Assembly (NCBI GenBank): GCA_021776655.1
Contig: JAJFFK010000019.1
Span: 1 to 64,000, forward strand
Direction: 5' to 3'
Length of the DNA stretch: 64,000 nt
From: Henriciella sp.
Lineage (GTDB): Bacteria; Pseudomonadota; Alphaproteobacteria; Caulobacterales; Hyphomonadaceae
Of this stretch, positions 36,385-47,261 are shown one piece after another. The notes below the pieces were generated by a model. It was not told the origin of the DNA, did not search any database, and saw only the letters and a program-made list of their open reading frames with translations. Each line of letters begins with the position of its first letter. Position 1 is the stretch's first letter. Position numbers and translations under genes: made by a program.

Positions 36385-37788
36385 TTAACCCGCGCCGCCG
36401 ATGGTTAGGCCGCCAATCTTCAGGGTTGGTTGGCCGACACCTACGGGGACGGTTTGACCGCCTTTACCGCAGTTTCCGATGCCGTCATCCATGGCGAAAT
36501 CATTGCCGATCATTGAGATTTGGCTAAGCGCAGTTGGGCCATGCCCGATCAGTGTGGCGTTCTTGACAGGGGCGATAACTTTACCATTCTCGACGAGGTA
36601 TGCCTCGGTGCACTGGAAGACGAAATTACCGGATGTGATATCGACTTGTCCGCCACCAAAATCGACAGCCCAGATGCCGCGCTTGATGGAGGCAACGATC
36701 TCATCGGGATCGTCTTTGCCGCCGAGCATGATCGTGTTGGTCATTCGCGGCATGATCGAGGTGTCATACGATTCGCGGCGACCGTTTCCGGTTGGTTCGA
36801 CCCCCATCAGGCGCGCATTCTGACGGTCCTGCATATAGCCTTTCAAGATACCATCCTCAATCAGGACGGTTCGGTTGGTAGAGGTGCCTTCATCGTCAAT
36901 TGACAGCGAGCCACGTCGAGCATGGATGGAGCCATCATCAATCACAGTGACGCCTTTGGACGCGACTTGTTCGCCGATCCGGCCGGCGTAAACACTTGTG
37001 CCTTTGCGATTGAAATCGCCTTCCAGGCCATGCCCAACCGCTTCGTGTAACAAGACGGCTGGCCAACCCGGCCCGAGAACAACGTCCATTTCGCCGGCAG
37101 GGGCGGCAATCGATTCCAGATTGACGGCGGCTTTGCGCAGCGCTCGCTCCGCCATACCTTGCCAGCGCTCGGGAGCGATCCATTCATCATAAGCGGCGCG
37201 GCCACCGGCGCCAGAAGAGGCCGATTCGCGGCGACCATTTTGGGCTAACGTAACGGAGACATTTAGCCGGACGAGCGGGCGAATATCGTGAAAAACCTCG
37301 CCACCTGGCCGCAGGATATCAATCTCTTCATGGCTGCCCGCTAGCGACACGGAAACCTGCACAACACGCGGGTCTTTCGCGCGGACCCAGGCATCGATCT
37401 CAGCCAGCAGGCCGGTCTTGATGGTAAAATCAGGTGCTTGGGTTGGATCGATTGGTGCATACAGGCGGCGATTGATTGGAATTGGGCTGGTTGAGAGTGT
37501 GCCGGAATAACCGCGCTTGGCCTGCTTGGCGGTCTCGGCGGCTCGCGTAATCGCTTCGACGGTGAGTTCACCGGAATGAGCATAGCCAGCCGCTTCGCCT
37601 GCGACGACCCGTAACCCGAAGCCTTGTGACGTGTCATAAGCCGCTGATTTAAGACGGCTATCGTCGAACACGAAACTTTCAGATCGGGCGCGCTGCACAT
37701 AGATGTCGCCGTCATCAGCCAGATTGGCTGCGTCGGACAGGATGGCGCTAGCTTGCCGCGCATCGAAGGGTAATGGGGTTTGGGTCAT
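36385..37788 (-). CDS. tldD: Metalloprotease TldD
   Basis: Partner of TldE/PmbA (24681-26036). The 467-residue protein carries the metal-binding HExxxH in LHEAVGHGLEGD near residue 250, the mark of the catalytic TldD subunit. Other conserved stretches are RAGEVFHDIRPLVRLNVSV-like sequence and the C-terminal GLTIGGAG. TldD/E degrades or matures peptides and is linked in some bacteria to antitoxin or microcin processing; no substrate precursor is visible in the window. It lies upstream of the oxidase cluster, an order seen in several alphaproteobacteria. The start at 37788 is typical. Confidence 0.95.
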   Translation of the reverse strand: MTQTPLPFDARQASAILSDAANLADDGDIYVQRARSESFVFDDSRLKSAAYDTSQGFGLRVVAGEAAGYAHSGELTVEAITRAAETAKQAKRGYSGTLSTSPIPINRRLYAPIDPTQAPDFTIKTGLLAEIDAWVRAKDPRVVQVSVSLAGSHEEIDILRPGGEVFHDIRPLVRLNVSVTLAQNGRRESASSGAGGRAAYDEWIAPERWQGMAERALRKAAVNLESIAAPAGEMDVVLGPGWPAVLLHEAVGHGLEGDFNRKGTSVYAGRIGEQVASKGVTVIDDGSIHARRGSLSIDDEGTSTNRTVLIEDGILKGYMQDRQNARLMGVEPTGNGRRESYDTSIMPRMTNTIMLGGKDDPDEIVASIKRGIWAVDFGGGQVDITSGNFVFQCTEAYLVENGKVIAPVKNATLIGHGPTALSQISMIGNDFAMDDGIGNCGKGGQTVPVGVGQPTLKIGGLTIGGAG

Positions 37789-37864
37789 GCCCGCTATGTG
37801 ACGGCAACTGCGCCTGCGATCAAGAGGGGATCATCGGCTCACATGGGCAACGCAGAGTTTAAGC

Positions 37865-38422
37865 TTAGCCTTCAGTGACCTCAAATCGGCTCAACTGCAT
37901 CTCAACAAGATCCCATTCGGGTTTCAATTCGCTGGCTTTGATGAAGTCTGCATAAGCCCCCGCAACATCGCCCGTATTTTCCTTGGCAATCGCGCGATTG
38001 TAATACGCGGCGAAGAGGTCAATTGAATTCAACTCAATTGCCTTGCTCAGAGGAGCTAGTGCGTCGGAGAAATCTCTCTTGTGAATATGCGCGGCGCCTT
38101 GATTGAGATAAGCTGCACCCATCTCCGGTTTGATGCTTATCGCTCTCGCATAATCCGAGATGGCCGAATCATATCGGCCATTCCGCATGCGCATGACGCC
38201 TCGATTGACGTAAGTTGCCGCCCGATTCCCACTTCTCATCACTTCTTCACGTAGGGCGCGTGTGCAGATTCTCTCTGCCTCGGCAAATGACGAATATCGC
38301 GATTGCGTGCTGTGGTAACATTCGCCACCAAGACCACTGCCAATGACGAAAACCTGCGCTGTGGCCGCGCCGGTGAACATTAGACCTGCTGCTATTGCAA
38401 TCGTAAATTTTCGAATGCCCAT
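37865..38422 (-). CDS. Exported tetratricopeptide-repeat protein
   Basis: A 185-residue protein from ATG 38422, which has AGGAGG on the minus strand just upstream; a longer frame to 38530 lacks support. A signal peptide (KFTIAIAAGLMFTGAATAQ) directs it to the periplasm. Three degenerate TPR units follow, roughly residues 78-180, with AATYVNRGVMRMRNG, AISDYARAISIKPEMGAAY and FAAYYNRAIAKENTG as the clear ones. Two cysteines near 35 and 51 could form a disulfide. TPR proteins act as protein-interaction scaffolds; the partner is unknown. Confidence 0.85.
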   Translation of the reverse strand: MGIRKFTIAIAAGLMFTGAATAQVFVIGSGLGGECYHSTQSRYSSFAEAERICTRALREEVMRSGNRAATYVNRGVMRMRNGRYDSAISDYARAISIKPEMGAAYLNQGAAHIHKRDFSDALAPLSKAIELNSIDLFAAYYNRAIAKENTGDVAGAYADFIKASELKPEWDLVEMQLSRFEVTEG

Positions 38423-38556
38423 GGAAACCTCCTGATTATGCTGTTTACTCTTATCACAAAGAGTTCCAGAAAGCATCCGGCTGCGACATTTTATGTGATG
38501 TGATTGCGCTGGGTAGACCAAGTGATCCATTGTAATTATGGCTCGTGCAAAATCGG

Positions 38557-39507
38557 ATGGAGTGTTCCTTGCGTTACATTTTTGCTTTTATTTCGACGTT
38601 ACTGGTGGGGCTGCCCGCTTTCGCGTCTCAACCAACACCAGGCGCACTAGGTTTCCAAGAGCCTGCGACCCGTATCATGGAGCGTATTGACGCGTTCCAT
38701 ACACCCCTGACCATCGCAATGACTGTCGTCGTTCTTTTGGTTACGCTTCTGATGATTGTGGTGTGCTTACGGTTCAATCGCCGTGCCAACCCACAGTCAC
38801 GCAAGTTCAGTCATAACACGCTGATAGAAGTAATCTGGACGGTTGTTCCGGTGATCATTCTGGTGGCAATAGCTGGCCCGTCTTTCTCGATCCTGTTCTA
38901 TGCTGAGAATGAGCCTGACCTTGAACAGATTGCACAAAGCGGCGACCTGGATGACCCGGATATATTTATCGAAGCGGCCAAACAGGGTTGGATTACGGTG
39001 AAAGCAGAAGGCATGGGCAACTGGGCCTGGACTTATCATTATCCAGACGAGACGGACGTTGATGGCTATCCCGTTTCGTTCGTGTCGAACGGCATCCACC
39101 TTGGTCTGCCAAGTGATCCACCAGCGACCCTTGAGAAACCACGATATCTGGCGACCGACAACCCAATGGTCATCCCAGCAAATCGGTACATTAGGTATCA
39201 GACCGCCTCTGATCGTGTGATCCATGCTTGGGCTGTACCATCGTTTGGGATTAAGACAGACGCTATTCCCGGCAGATTGAACGGAGGTTGGTTCCTGGTT
39301 GAGAAAACGGGTGTGTATTACGGCCAGTGTTCTGAACTATGCGGCAAGAACCATGCGTTCATGCCGATCGAGGTGCGTGTCGTGCCACAAGAACAATACG
39401 ATCGCTGGATGACCGTCATGAAGACAGGCGACGTCGAAGCTGCAACAGAACTTGTGCAAGTGATTGCATCCGCCGACGGGGCAACACGCCTCGCCATGGC
39501 CGAATAG
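38557..39507 (+). CDS. ctaC: Cytochrome c oxidase subunit II (CuA subunit)
   Basis: Accepts electrons from cytochrome c through the binuclear CuA centre in the periplasm. After a signal peptide (LRYIFAFISTLLVGLPAFAS) there are two membrane helices, then a cupredoxin domain with CuA ligands in H (VIHAWAVP) and CSELCGKNHAFM. The start is not certain: GTG 38545, ATG 38557 and TTG 38569 are all in frame, and the last has GGAG (38559-38562) at the right distance. First gene of ctaC-D-B-F-G-E, ~1 kb after tldD on the opposite strand, the usual arrangement. Confidence 0.94.
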   Translation: MECSLRYIFAFISTLLVGLPAFASQPTPGALGFQEPATRIMERIDAFHTPLTIAMTVVVLLVTLLMIVVCLRFNRRANPQSRKFSHNTLIEVIWTVVPVIILVAIAGPSFSILFYAENEPDLEQIAQSGDLDDPDIFIEAAKQGWITVKAEGMGNWAWTYHYPDETDVDGYPVSFVSNGIHLGLPSDPPATLEKPRYLATDNPMVIPANRYIRYQTASDRVIHAWAVPSFGIKTDAIPGRLNGGWFLVEKTGVYYGQCSELCGKNHAFMPIEVRVVPQEQYDRWMTVMKTGDVEAATELVQVIASADGATRLAMAE

Positions 39508-41208
<1,701 letters not shown>

Positions 41209-41287
41209 CCGCCCCGCAAAAGCTTTGGTGGACGACCCCTTGCGTATTTAGCCTAGAGGGTCGCTTCATTAACTGCTTCAGGATAAG

Positions 41288-42256
41288 ATGATGACTCAAT
41301 TCAACCCGACTGTAGCAGCAGCACTTTCGCGCCCCGCGAGTGTGCACGACTATGTTGAGTTACTGAAACCCCGCATCATAATGCTGGTTGTGTTTACCGC
41401 GCTGGTTGGCGTGGTTGCCGCGCAAAGCGTCTCTGGTACTGGTATGAACCCGGTTATGGCAGCGATCGCAGTTTTGGCTGTTGCGCTTGGCGCGGGCGCG
41501 GCTGGCGCGATCAATATGTGGTATGATGCCGATATTGATGCGCTGATGACCCGTACGTCGATCCGCCCCATCCCATCTGGCGCCGTGCCGCGCGAAGAGG
41601 CTCTGACGCTCGGCCTGATCATGTCAGGTGTTTCGGTGCTGTTAATGTGGTTATCGTCAAATGCGTTGGCTGCGGGCCTGTTGGCGGTATCGATCACATA
41701 TTATGGCTGGTTTTATACGATGCTTCTCAAGCGTCGGACGCCGCAGAATATCGTTATCGGTGGCGCGGCTGGGGCTTTTCCGCCGGTTATTGGCTGGTTG
41801 GCCGTGACGGGCAGTGCGCCGCTGGATGCCTGGATCCTGTTTGCGATCATCTTCTTTTGGACTCCGCCGCATTTCTGGGCGCTGAGTCTTGTCGCGCATA
41901 AGGAATACAAGAAAGCTGGCGTGCCGATGTTACCCGTCACGCATGGCGCAAAAGTGACACGCTTAAGCGTTCTGGCGTATACGGTCTTTTTGGTTCCACT
42001 ATGCTTGGTGCCGGTTGCTACAGGGTTGGGCGGATGGATTTACATGGCGATTGCCAGTCTGTTTGGCGTGATTTTTCTTGGGTTCGCAATCGCTGTGTCG
42101 CGCAGCAAAGCGGGTGACGTGGATGCCGGGGACGTAGAACGCAATCTGGCGATGCGGATGTTTGCCTGGTCGATCCTGTATCTGTTCACGATGTTTGCCG
42201 CCCTGTTGGTTGAGCACGGCTTTGGCTTGTATATTCCAGTAGGAGCAGCGTCATGA
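41288..42256 (+). CDS. ctaB: Protoheme IX farnesyltransferase (heme O synthase)
   Basis: Converts heme b to heme o, first step toward heme a. A 322-residue UbiA-superfamily membrane protein with the Asp-rich NMWYDADIDALMTRT motif (first Mg-PPi site) near residue 77-91 and the C-terminal second motif DAGDVER region; RPIPSGAVPREEALT is a family signature. The first two codons are ATG ATG, so the start may be 41291. It overlaps the next gene by four bases (42253-42256). Confidence 0.96.
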   Translation: MMTQFNPTVAAALSRPASVHDYVELLKPRIIMLVVFTALVGVVAAQSVSGTGMNPVMAAIAVLAVALGAGAAGAINMWYDADIDALMTRTSIRPIPSGAVPREEALTLGLIMSGVSVLLMWLSSNALAAGLLAVSITYYGWFYTMLLKRRTPQNIVIGGAAGAFPPVIGWLAVTGSAPLDAWILFAIIFFWTPPHFWALSLVAHKEYKKAGVPMLPVTHGAKVTRLSVLAYTVFLVPLCLVPVATGLGGWIYMAIASLFGVIFLGFAIAVSRSKAGDVDAGDVERNLAMRMFAWSILYLFTMFAALLVEHGFGLYIPVGAAS

Positions 42257-42492
42257 CCGAACAGATAATTCAGACTGGTCGTTTGAGCGCGGACGCCCTG
42301 GCGGCGCAAAAGAGGCGAAATGCCTGGTTGGCGCTGGCCTTGGTTGGGTTTGTGATTCTGGTTGGCATCACCACCGCCATTCGCATTCAGGCAACCGATT
42401 TCAGCAAGAATGAAGGCTTCTATTTCAGCGGCTCTCTGGAGCAGGAGACCCGCACCCCACCACCAGAATTAGCCCCGCCGGAAGGGGACTGA
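42253..42492 (+). CDS. Small CtaF/CoxF-type membrane protein of the oxidase cluster
   Basis: A 79-residue protein with one membrane helix (about residues 22-46, AWLALALVGFVILVGITTAIRI) and an acidic, Pro-rich C-terminus. It sits exactly where the short CoxF/CtaF protein lies in alphaproteobacterial cta operons, between ctaB and ctaG. Function is not well established; it may be an assembly factor or a small subunit. It starts in an ATGA overlap with ctaB and ends five bases before ctaG. Confidence 0.8.
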   Translation: MTEQIIQTGRLSADALAAQKRRNAWLALALVGFVILVGITTAIRIQATDFSKNEGFYFSGSLEQETRTPPPELAPPEGD

Positions 42493-42496
42493 TCAA

Positions 42497-43045
42497 ATGA
42501 CCAATTCCAGGCTTGTGACAATCTTGACGGCCCTGGTGATCGGAATGCTCGGCTTAGCATTCGCATCCAAGCCTCTTTACGACACGTTTTGCCGGGTAAC
42601 CGGATTTGGCGGCACAACGCGTACAGCTACTGCGGCGCCGGATACCGTCCTGGAGCGTACAATCTCGGTTCGCTTCGATGCCAATACTGCTGATGCGCCG
42701 GTCCTCTTTCGCCCGCTACAGAATAACCTGCCGATCAAGCTCGGCGAGCACGGCTTGGCTTTCTATGAGGTGACCAATCAGTCCAATCGCGATGTCAGTT
42801 TGATCGCTAGCTACAATGTCACACCACATAAAGCAGGACGGTTCTTTAACAAGTTGGAATGTTTCTGTTTCGAGGAGCGGGTAATCGCGGCTGGCGCGAC
42901 AAAACGGCTTCCGGTCGTTTTCTTTGTCGACCCAGCGCTGGATGAAGAGCGCAACCTAGACGATATACGCACAATCACACTTTCATATACTTTCTTTCAA
43001 ACCGATAATTTTCCAGGTGCGGCGAAATCAGCATCTCTTGATTGA
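42497..43045 (+). CDS. ctaG: Cytochrome c oxidase assembly protein CtaG (Cox11)
   Basis: Copper chaperone that delivers CuB to subunit I. The 182-residue protein has an N-terminal membrane anchor (residues 6-25) and a periplasmic immunoglobulin-like domain. The Cu-binding CFCF pair lies in NKLECFCFEER, and the YNVTPHKAGRFFNK and PVVFFVDP stretches are typical. The start at 42497 lies five bases after the small membrane gene. Confidence 0.96.
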   Translation: MTNSRLVTILTALVIGMLGLAFASKPLYDTFCRVTGFGGTTRTATAAPDTVLERTISVRFDANTADAPVLFRPLQNNLPIKLGEHGLAFYEVTNQSNRDVSLIASYNVTPHKAGRFFNKLECFCFEERVIAAGATKRLPVVFFVDPALDEERNLDDIRTITLSYTFFQTDNFPGAAKSASLD

Positions 43046-43120
43046 GGTGTTGCCGTTACCTCGCACAGCAGTTTAAAAGCGGCTGGAATATCTATCACTT
43101 GCCTCAAGGGATTCCCTCAC

Positions 43121-43990
43121 ATGGCCGACGACGTCAAACACGACTATCATCTCGTAAATCCATCCGCGTGGCCATTCTTCGGCTCAATCGCCATGTTCAC
43201 AATGGCGGTTGGCGGTGTGATCTATATGAAGGGCTTGTTTGGTTTGCCGCAAGGGTTTCCCTGGATCGCTGTTTTTGGCTTTGCAATGCTAATCTGGGTT
43301 GTAACGGGCTGGTGGCGAGAAGTGACGGTTGAGGGTAGTATTGGCGATCACACGCCCATTGTTTCACTCGGTTTGAAATATGGGATGGTACTGTTCATCG
43401 TTTCCGAAATAATGTTTTTTGGAGCTTGGTTCTGGGAATTCTTTGAGTTTGCGATCTTCCATTCTGCTCGGGTTGGTGCGACTTTTGACTCGGCAAATCC
43501 AGTTTTTTCAGAGGGGCTGAGCCGGTTTGCACAATGGCCGCCAGTTGGGGTGACAACCTTTGATCCATTCCACCTGCCGCTAATGAATACTCTAATTTTG
43601 CTTCTGTCCGGGACAACTGTTACGGCGGCCCATCATTCGATCCAGCACAACAAGATGGATAACGCCAAGCTGATGCTGTTCATTACGATTGTGCTTGGCA
43701 TTGCATTTACTGCGTTGCAGGCGATGGAATATTCCGAAGCGCAGTTTACCTATGACGGAACGATCTACGGATCGGCGTTCTTTATGGCGACGGGCTTCCA
43801 TGGTGCGCATGTTGTCATCGGCACAATCTTCCTGATAGTTTGCCTGTTCCGCCTCCAAACCAAAAACATGACTGCAGAGAAGCATCTCGGCTTTGAGTTT
43901 GCAGCCTGGTACTGGCATTTCGTCGATGTCGTCTGGTTGTTCCTGTTTGCGTTTGTCTATGTCATCCCGCATCTGGCACTTGGACACTAG
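43121..43990 (+). CDS. ctaE: Cytochrome c oxidase subunit III
   Basis: A 289-residue, seven-helix subunit that stabilises subunit I and supports proton uptake. The N-terminal [13 protein letters not shown] is the standard start. Conserved pieces include [15 protein letters not shown], the E-containing [18 protein letters not shown] and the C-terminal [20 protein letters not shown]. It is the last recognisable structural gene of the operon. A 76-base gap separates it from ctaG. Confidence 0.97.
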   Translation: MADDVKHDYHLVNPSAWPFFGSIAMFTMAVGGVIYMKGLFGLPQGFPWIAVFGFAMLIWVVTGWWREVTVEGSIGDHTPIVSLGLKYGMVLFIVSEIMFFGAWFWEFFEFAIFHSARVGATFDSANPVFSEGLSRFAQWPPVGVTTFDPFHLPLMNTLILLLSGTTVTAAHHSIQHNKMDNAKLMLFITIVLGIAFTALQAMEYSEAQFTYDGTIYGSAFFMATGFHGAHVVIGTIFLIVCLFRLQTKNMTAEKHLGFEFAAWYWHFVDVVWLFLFAFVYVIPHLALGH

Positions 43991-43993
43991 GGT

Positions 43994-44095
43994 GTGGCAC
44001 AAGCGATCTCCGCGCCATCGGCGTGGGTGCAGGTTGTGGTTTGGACACCTGTTATTATCCTGACAGCGCAATGGGAAGACGGCGGCGACACATAA
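43994..44095 (+). CDS. 33-codon ORF, probable relic of a DUF983 protein
   Basis: Between ctaE and surf1, GTG 43994 opens a frame of 33 codons ending at TAA 44093-44095, overlapping the surf1 ATG as TAATG. It encodes one membrane segment (APSAWVQVVVWTPVIIL, residues 7-23) and a short tail. In many alphaproteobacterial cta operons a full DUF983 gene (about 130 residues) sits here and ends in a PPxWVhlvlWxP-type helix. The likely reading is that this ORF is what is left of that gene after loss of its N-terminal part and some of the C-terminus. It may still couple translation to surf1. Similarity was judged by eye only. Confidence 0.4.
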   Translation: MAQAISAPSAWVQVVVWTPVIILTAQWEDGGDT

Positions 44096-44793
44096 TGATG
44101 TTTCGTCCGATGCCAATTCTAACCGTGTTGAGCGTGTTGAGCCTGATCATTCTGGTCAAGCTCGGAAACTGGCAATATGGCCGCTACACGCAGAAGATGG
44201 CTGTGTCGGAGACCGTGCGAACTGAGGCACCTGCAGAAATTGTCAGCGCAATTGTCGAGACAGATAATGCTGGCATGGCGCAGCAAGTCTATGGCGCGAT
44301 TGATGGCGAACCCGTGTGGCGACGCTATGTTCCAGCGCGGTTGGATGGCGATGGAGAGCGTGTGCTACTTTTGTGGGATGCGACAGGTGGACCAGGATCG
44401 GTTCCGCTCTTGGTTGCTGATGCAGGAGAGCCCTTCTCGCGTGTGGCTAACGTTCTGACCCGTACACCCATACGCGGTCGGTTCGCGGCGCAAGATAATC
44501 CTGAAGGAAATGAATGGTACACGCTTGATCCGAGTGCAATGGCACGTCAGCTCGGTTATGCAGATGCCGCGCCGCGCATTGTCGAGACCCTGGCTGTTAC
44601 CATTCGAAATAGTGCGGATATGTCCCGGGCCAGGCGGGCCGCTAATCCCTACGCGTATGAAACGTTCAGAGATACCCTGCCGCCGCAACGTCATTTTGGT
44701 TATGCGTTGACCTGGTGGGGGATGGCTATCGGGCTTTTGGGCGTGTATTTCGTATTCCACCACTCACAGGGTCGTTTGCGGTTTCGGAGTTAA
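44095..44793 (+). CDS. SURF1 family protein, cytochrome oxidase assembly
   Basis: A 232-residue Surf1/Shy1 homologue needed for heme a insertion or stability in subunit I. It begins with ATGATG at 44095-44100; upstream open codons to 44023 have no ribosome site. The N-terminal helix (PILTVLSVLSLIILVKLGNWQYGR) holds the LGxWQ motif and the C-terminal helix FGYALTWWGMAIGLLGVYFVFH is the matching second anchor; the NPYAYETFRDTLPPQRHFGYALTWWG region is the conserved end. The stop is three bases before thrC. Confidence 0.92.
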   Translation: MMFRPMPILTVLSVLSLIILVKLGNWQYGRYTQKMAVSETVRTEAPAEIVSAIVETDNAGMAQQVYGAIDGEPVWRRYVPARLDGDGERVLLLWDATGGPGSVPLLVADAGEPFSRVANVLTRTPIRGRFAAQDNPEGNEWYTLDPSAMARQLGYADAAPRIVETLAVTIRNSADMSRARRAANPYAYETFRDTLPPQRHFGYALTWWGMAIGLLGVYFVFHHSQGRLRFRS

Positions 44794-44796
44794 GGC

Positions 44797-46179
44797 ATGC
44801 AGTATATTTCAACGCGCGGGCAGGCCGAGCCGGTTAACTTTGTGGATGCAATCCTGGCGGGACTTGCGCCTGATGGCGGTTTGTATGTCCCAGAAGAGTG
44901 GCCGCACATCGGACCTGCAAGCTCTAATGAGAGTTATGGTGCTGTCGCGACGCGGGTGCTGTCAGCGTTTGCGGGTGATGCCCTGAACACTGAGGTCATC
45001 GCAGACCTGTGCGAGCGCGCTTATGCGTCGTTTGCTCACCAAAGTGTGACGCCCTTGAGGCAGGATGGCCCGAACCGATTTGTGATGGAGTTGCACCACG
45101 GCCCGACCCTGGCCTTCAAGGATGTGGCGATGCAGCTGATCGCGCAGCTTTATGACTATGTGCTGGCTGAGCGAGGGCAGCGTATGACGGTGATTTGCGC
45201 CACGTCTGGAGATACTGGCGGCGCAGCAGCAGCAGCCTTTGCAGGGGCTGATAACGTTGATCTGGTCATCCTCCATCCACATGGCCGGGTCTCGCCGGTC
45301 CAGCGTATGTTCATGACGACAACCGGCGCTTCAAATGTTTACAACCTGGCGCTTGATGGCGACTTTGATGACTGCCAGGCCATCGTCAAAGCCCTGTTTG
45401 CCGATAAGGCCTTTGCCGCATCGGTATGTCTGTCGGGGGTAAACTCAATCAACTGGGCGCGTATTGCGGCCCAGTCAGTCTATTACGCCACAGCGCAGGC
45501 CGCGCTTGGATCAAGCCGACCGATCCGGTTTGTCGTTCCGAGTGGCAATATGGGGGATGCTTTCGCAGGCTATGTGGCGGCGCGGTGTGGAATGCTGGCA
45601 GGTTTCGAAATTGTATGTGCGGTCAACAAAAACCGCACGCTTGATACACTCTTTCAGGAAGGTGTCATGCAGCGAACCCCCGCTTTGGCAACGCCTAGCC
45701 CTGCGATGGACATCTCAGTGCCGAGTAATTTCGAGCGCCTGATGTTTGAGATCAGTGGCCGTGATGCCGATACCGTGCGCGCCGTTTATGGGCGCTACAA
45801 ACAGGCCGGAGAAGTCGAGCTTCCAAACAAAGTTCGTGGCCCACTAGGGTGCGCAGGATTCTCTACCCAATCGGTGAGTAATTCCGCTACGCTGGAGGAA
45901 ATGCAAGCCTACTTTGATGATACGGGCGGTTTGATCTGTCCACATACAGCGGTCGCGACAAAGGTTGCACGCGAACGACCTGAGACTGATGTAACGATGG
46001 TTATTCTGGCAACTGCGCATGCGGCCAAATTTCCTGAAACTGTTCTTGAAGCAACCGGAATGGATGCGCCTTTACCAGAGCGCTGCAAATCTCTTTTGTC
46101 ACGCGAGGAGGTTTTTGAGCAGTTGCCGGTGGAAATTTCTGGTATCAAAGACCGGATACAGGCTATCAGTCACGCTTAA
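44797..46179 (+). CDS. thrC: Threonine synthase
   Basis: PLP-dependent enzyme that converts O-phosphohomoserine to threonine. The 460-residue protein is the long type. The N-terminal MQYISTRGQAEPVNFVDAILAGLAPDGGLYVPE and the PLP-lysine region LHHGPTLAFKDVAMQLI (K near 111), with CATSGDTGGAAAAA and VPSGNMGDAFAGYVA, are all conserved. It is translated right after surf1, so it is co-transcribed with the cta operon, as in several relatives. Confidence 0.97.
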   Translation: MQYISTRGQAEPVNFVDAILAGLAPDGGLYVPEEWPHIGPASSNESYGAVATRVLSAFAGDALNTEVIADLCERAYASFAHQSVTPLRQDGPNRFVMELHHGPTLAFKDVAMQLIAQLYDYVLAERGQRMTVICATSGDTGGAAAAAFAGADNVDLVILHPHGRVSPVQRMFMTTTGASNVYNLALDGDFDDCQAIVKALFADKAFAASVCLSGVNSINWARIAAQSVYYATAQAALGSSRPIRFVVPSGNMGDAFAGYVAARCGMLAGFEIVCAVNKNRTLDTLFQEGVMQRTPALATPSPAMDISVPSNFERLMFEISGRDADTVRAVYGRYKQAGEVELPNKVRGPLGCAGFSTQSVSNSATLEEMQAYFDDTGGLICPHTAVATKVARERPETDVTMVILATAHAAKFPETVLEATGMDAPLPERCKSLLSREEVFEQLPVEISGIKDRIQAISHA

Positions 46180-46237
46180 TGACTATGCGATGTGTTGGCT
46201 GTCTATTCAGTCCGCGCACGGGGGTAGGGACAGGTAA

Positions 46238-47257
46238 ATGACGAATACGCTTGGAGAATGGGTTTGGGATGGCACCAATCAGCGCTTGAAGGTCGAAATC
46301 AAGGCCGGTGACGCTTTTTCTATACTCGATGGTCGCTGGGCCCTGGATGATTTCTGCTTACTGTTTGATGGTCTGAGTCGCCGCCGGATTATCCGTAGTT
46401 TTTCGGGGCAAGATGCCACCGTGACTTGCGAGCTGCGGCTGGCTGATGGGCAGATGGTTCAGATGGTTGGGGCTTTTACCAATGCTGAGGCGGCCCGTGG
46501 AATGGTCCTGGCCCAGTCGGCTGCGAGTGAAGGTTTAGATAACCCTGGCCCTGTTTTAGTGCCTGTATTTCAGCCAATTATATCATTGAATACGGGTCAG
46601 GTCGTCGGGTTTGAAGCGCTGGCGCGGTGGCCGGTTGATGGCAATTCTGCGGATGAGAATGGCCATATGCGCCTGGGCGATAAGGCGCTTGCCTCAAATA
46701 TGTTGATCCATGCTTGTCAGGCATTGGCGATTTGGCGCACACAGACCGGACGCAGTGATTTATTCGTGCAAGTGAACCTGACCAGCCGGGATCTGGTTGA
46801 TGACAGTTTGGTGGATCTGGTGTCAGCCTTGATTAGCGGACATGATCTTGGTGAGGGTGTACTCCGCGTCGAACTGACAGAGCAGGCAGCTTTGCGTGAC
46901 ACCAACCGCGCAATTGAGGTGGCGACCGCTTTACGCGATGCGGGCGCGGCTTTGGTTCTAGATGATTTCGGATCTGGTCATTCGTCATTTCTATGGCTGG
47001 CCAATCTTCCGGCAGATAGCTTGAAAGTTGACGCAGACTTGATTGCGCAAATTGGCAAAGATCGAGTCAGAACTATTCTGGAAGCCCTAACTTTGCTGGC
47101 GCGAAGATTGCATATGCGCACGACCGCTGAAGGGGTTGAGGATGAGAACATCCTGTCGGTTCTGCAAGAAGTTGGCTTTGATTATGTGCAGGGCTTTGCC
47201 CTCGCCCGCCCGATGAGTTTGGATGCGGCAAGTGCGTATCTAACTGAAAAGTCCTAA
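46238..47257 (+). CDS. EAL-domain protein (c-di-GMP phosphodiesterase family)
   Basis: A 339-residue protein. Residues 1-95 look PAS-like (SILDGRWALDDFCLLFDGLSRR) and could be a sensory module; the EAL domain covers about 100-335. The EAL motif is in GFEALARWP, the metal-binding NLTSRDL and the DDFGSGHSS loop (DDFGTGYSS in most active enzymes) are present, and LKVDADLI and TAEGVED follow. The key acidic residues appear to be there, so it may degrade cyclic di-GMP, but activity should be tested. A ribosome site GGGGTAGGGACAGG precedes the ATG. The P450 is convergent, with its stop five bases away. Confidence 0.9.
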   Translation: MTNTLGEWVWDGTNQRLKVEIKAGDAFSILDGRWALDDFCLLFDGLSRRRIIRSFSGQDATVTCELRLADGQMVQMVGAFTNAEAARGMVLAQSAASEGLDNPGPVLVPVFQPIISLNTGQVVGFEALARWPVDGNSADENGHMRLGDKALASNMLIHACQALAIWRTQTGRSDLFVQVNLTSRDLVDDSLVDLVSALISGHDLGEGVLRVELTEQAALRDTNRAIEVATALRDAGAALVLDDFGSGHSSFLWLANLPADSLKVDADLIAQIGKDRVRTILEALTLLARRLHMRTTAEGVEDENILSVLQEVGFDYVQGFALARPMSLDAASAYLTEKS

Positions 47258-47261
47258 ACGC

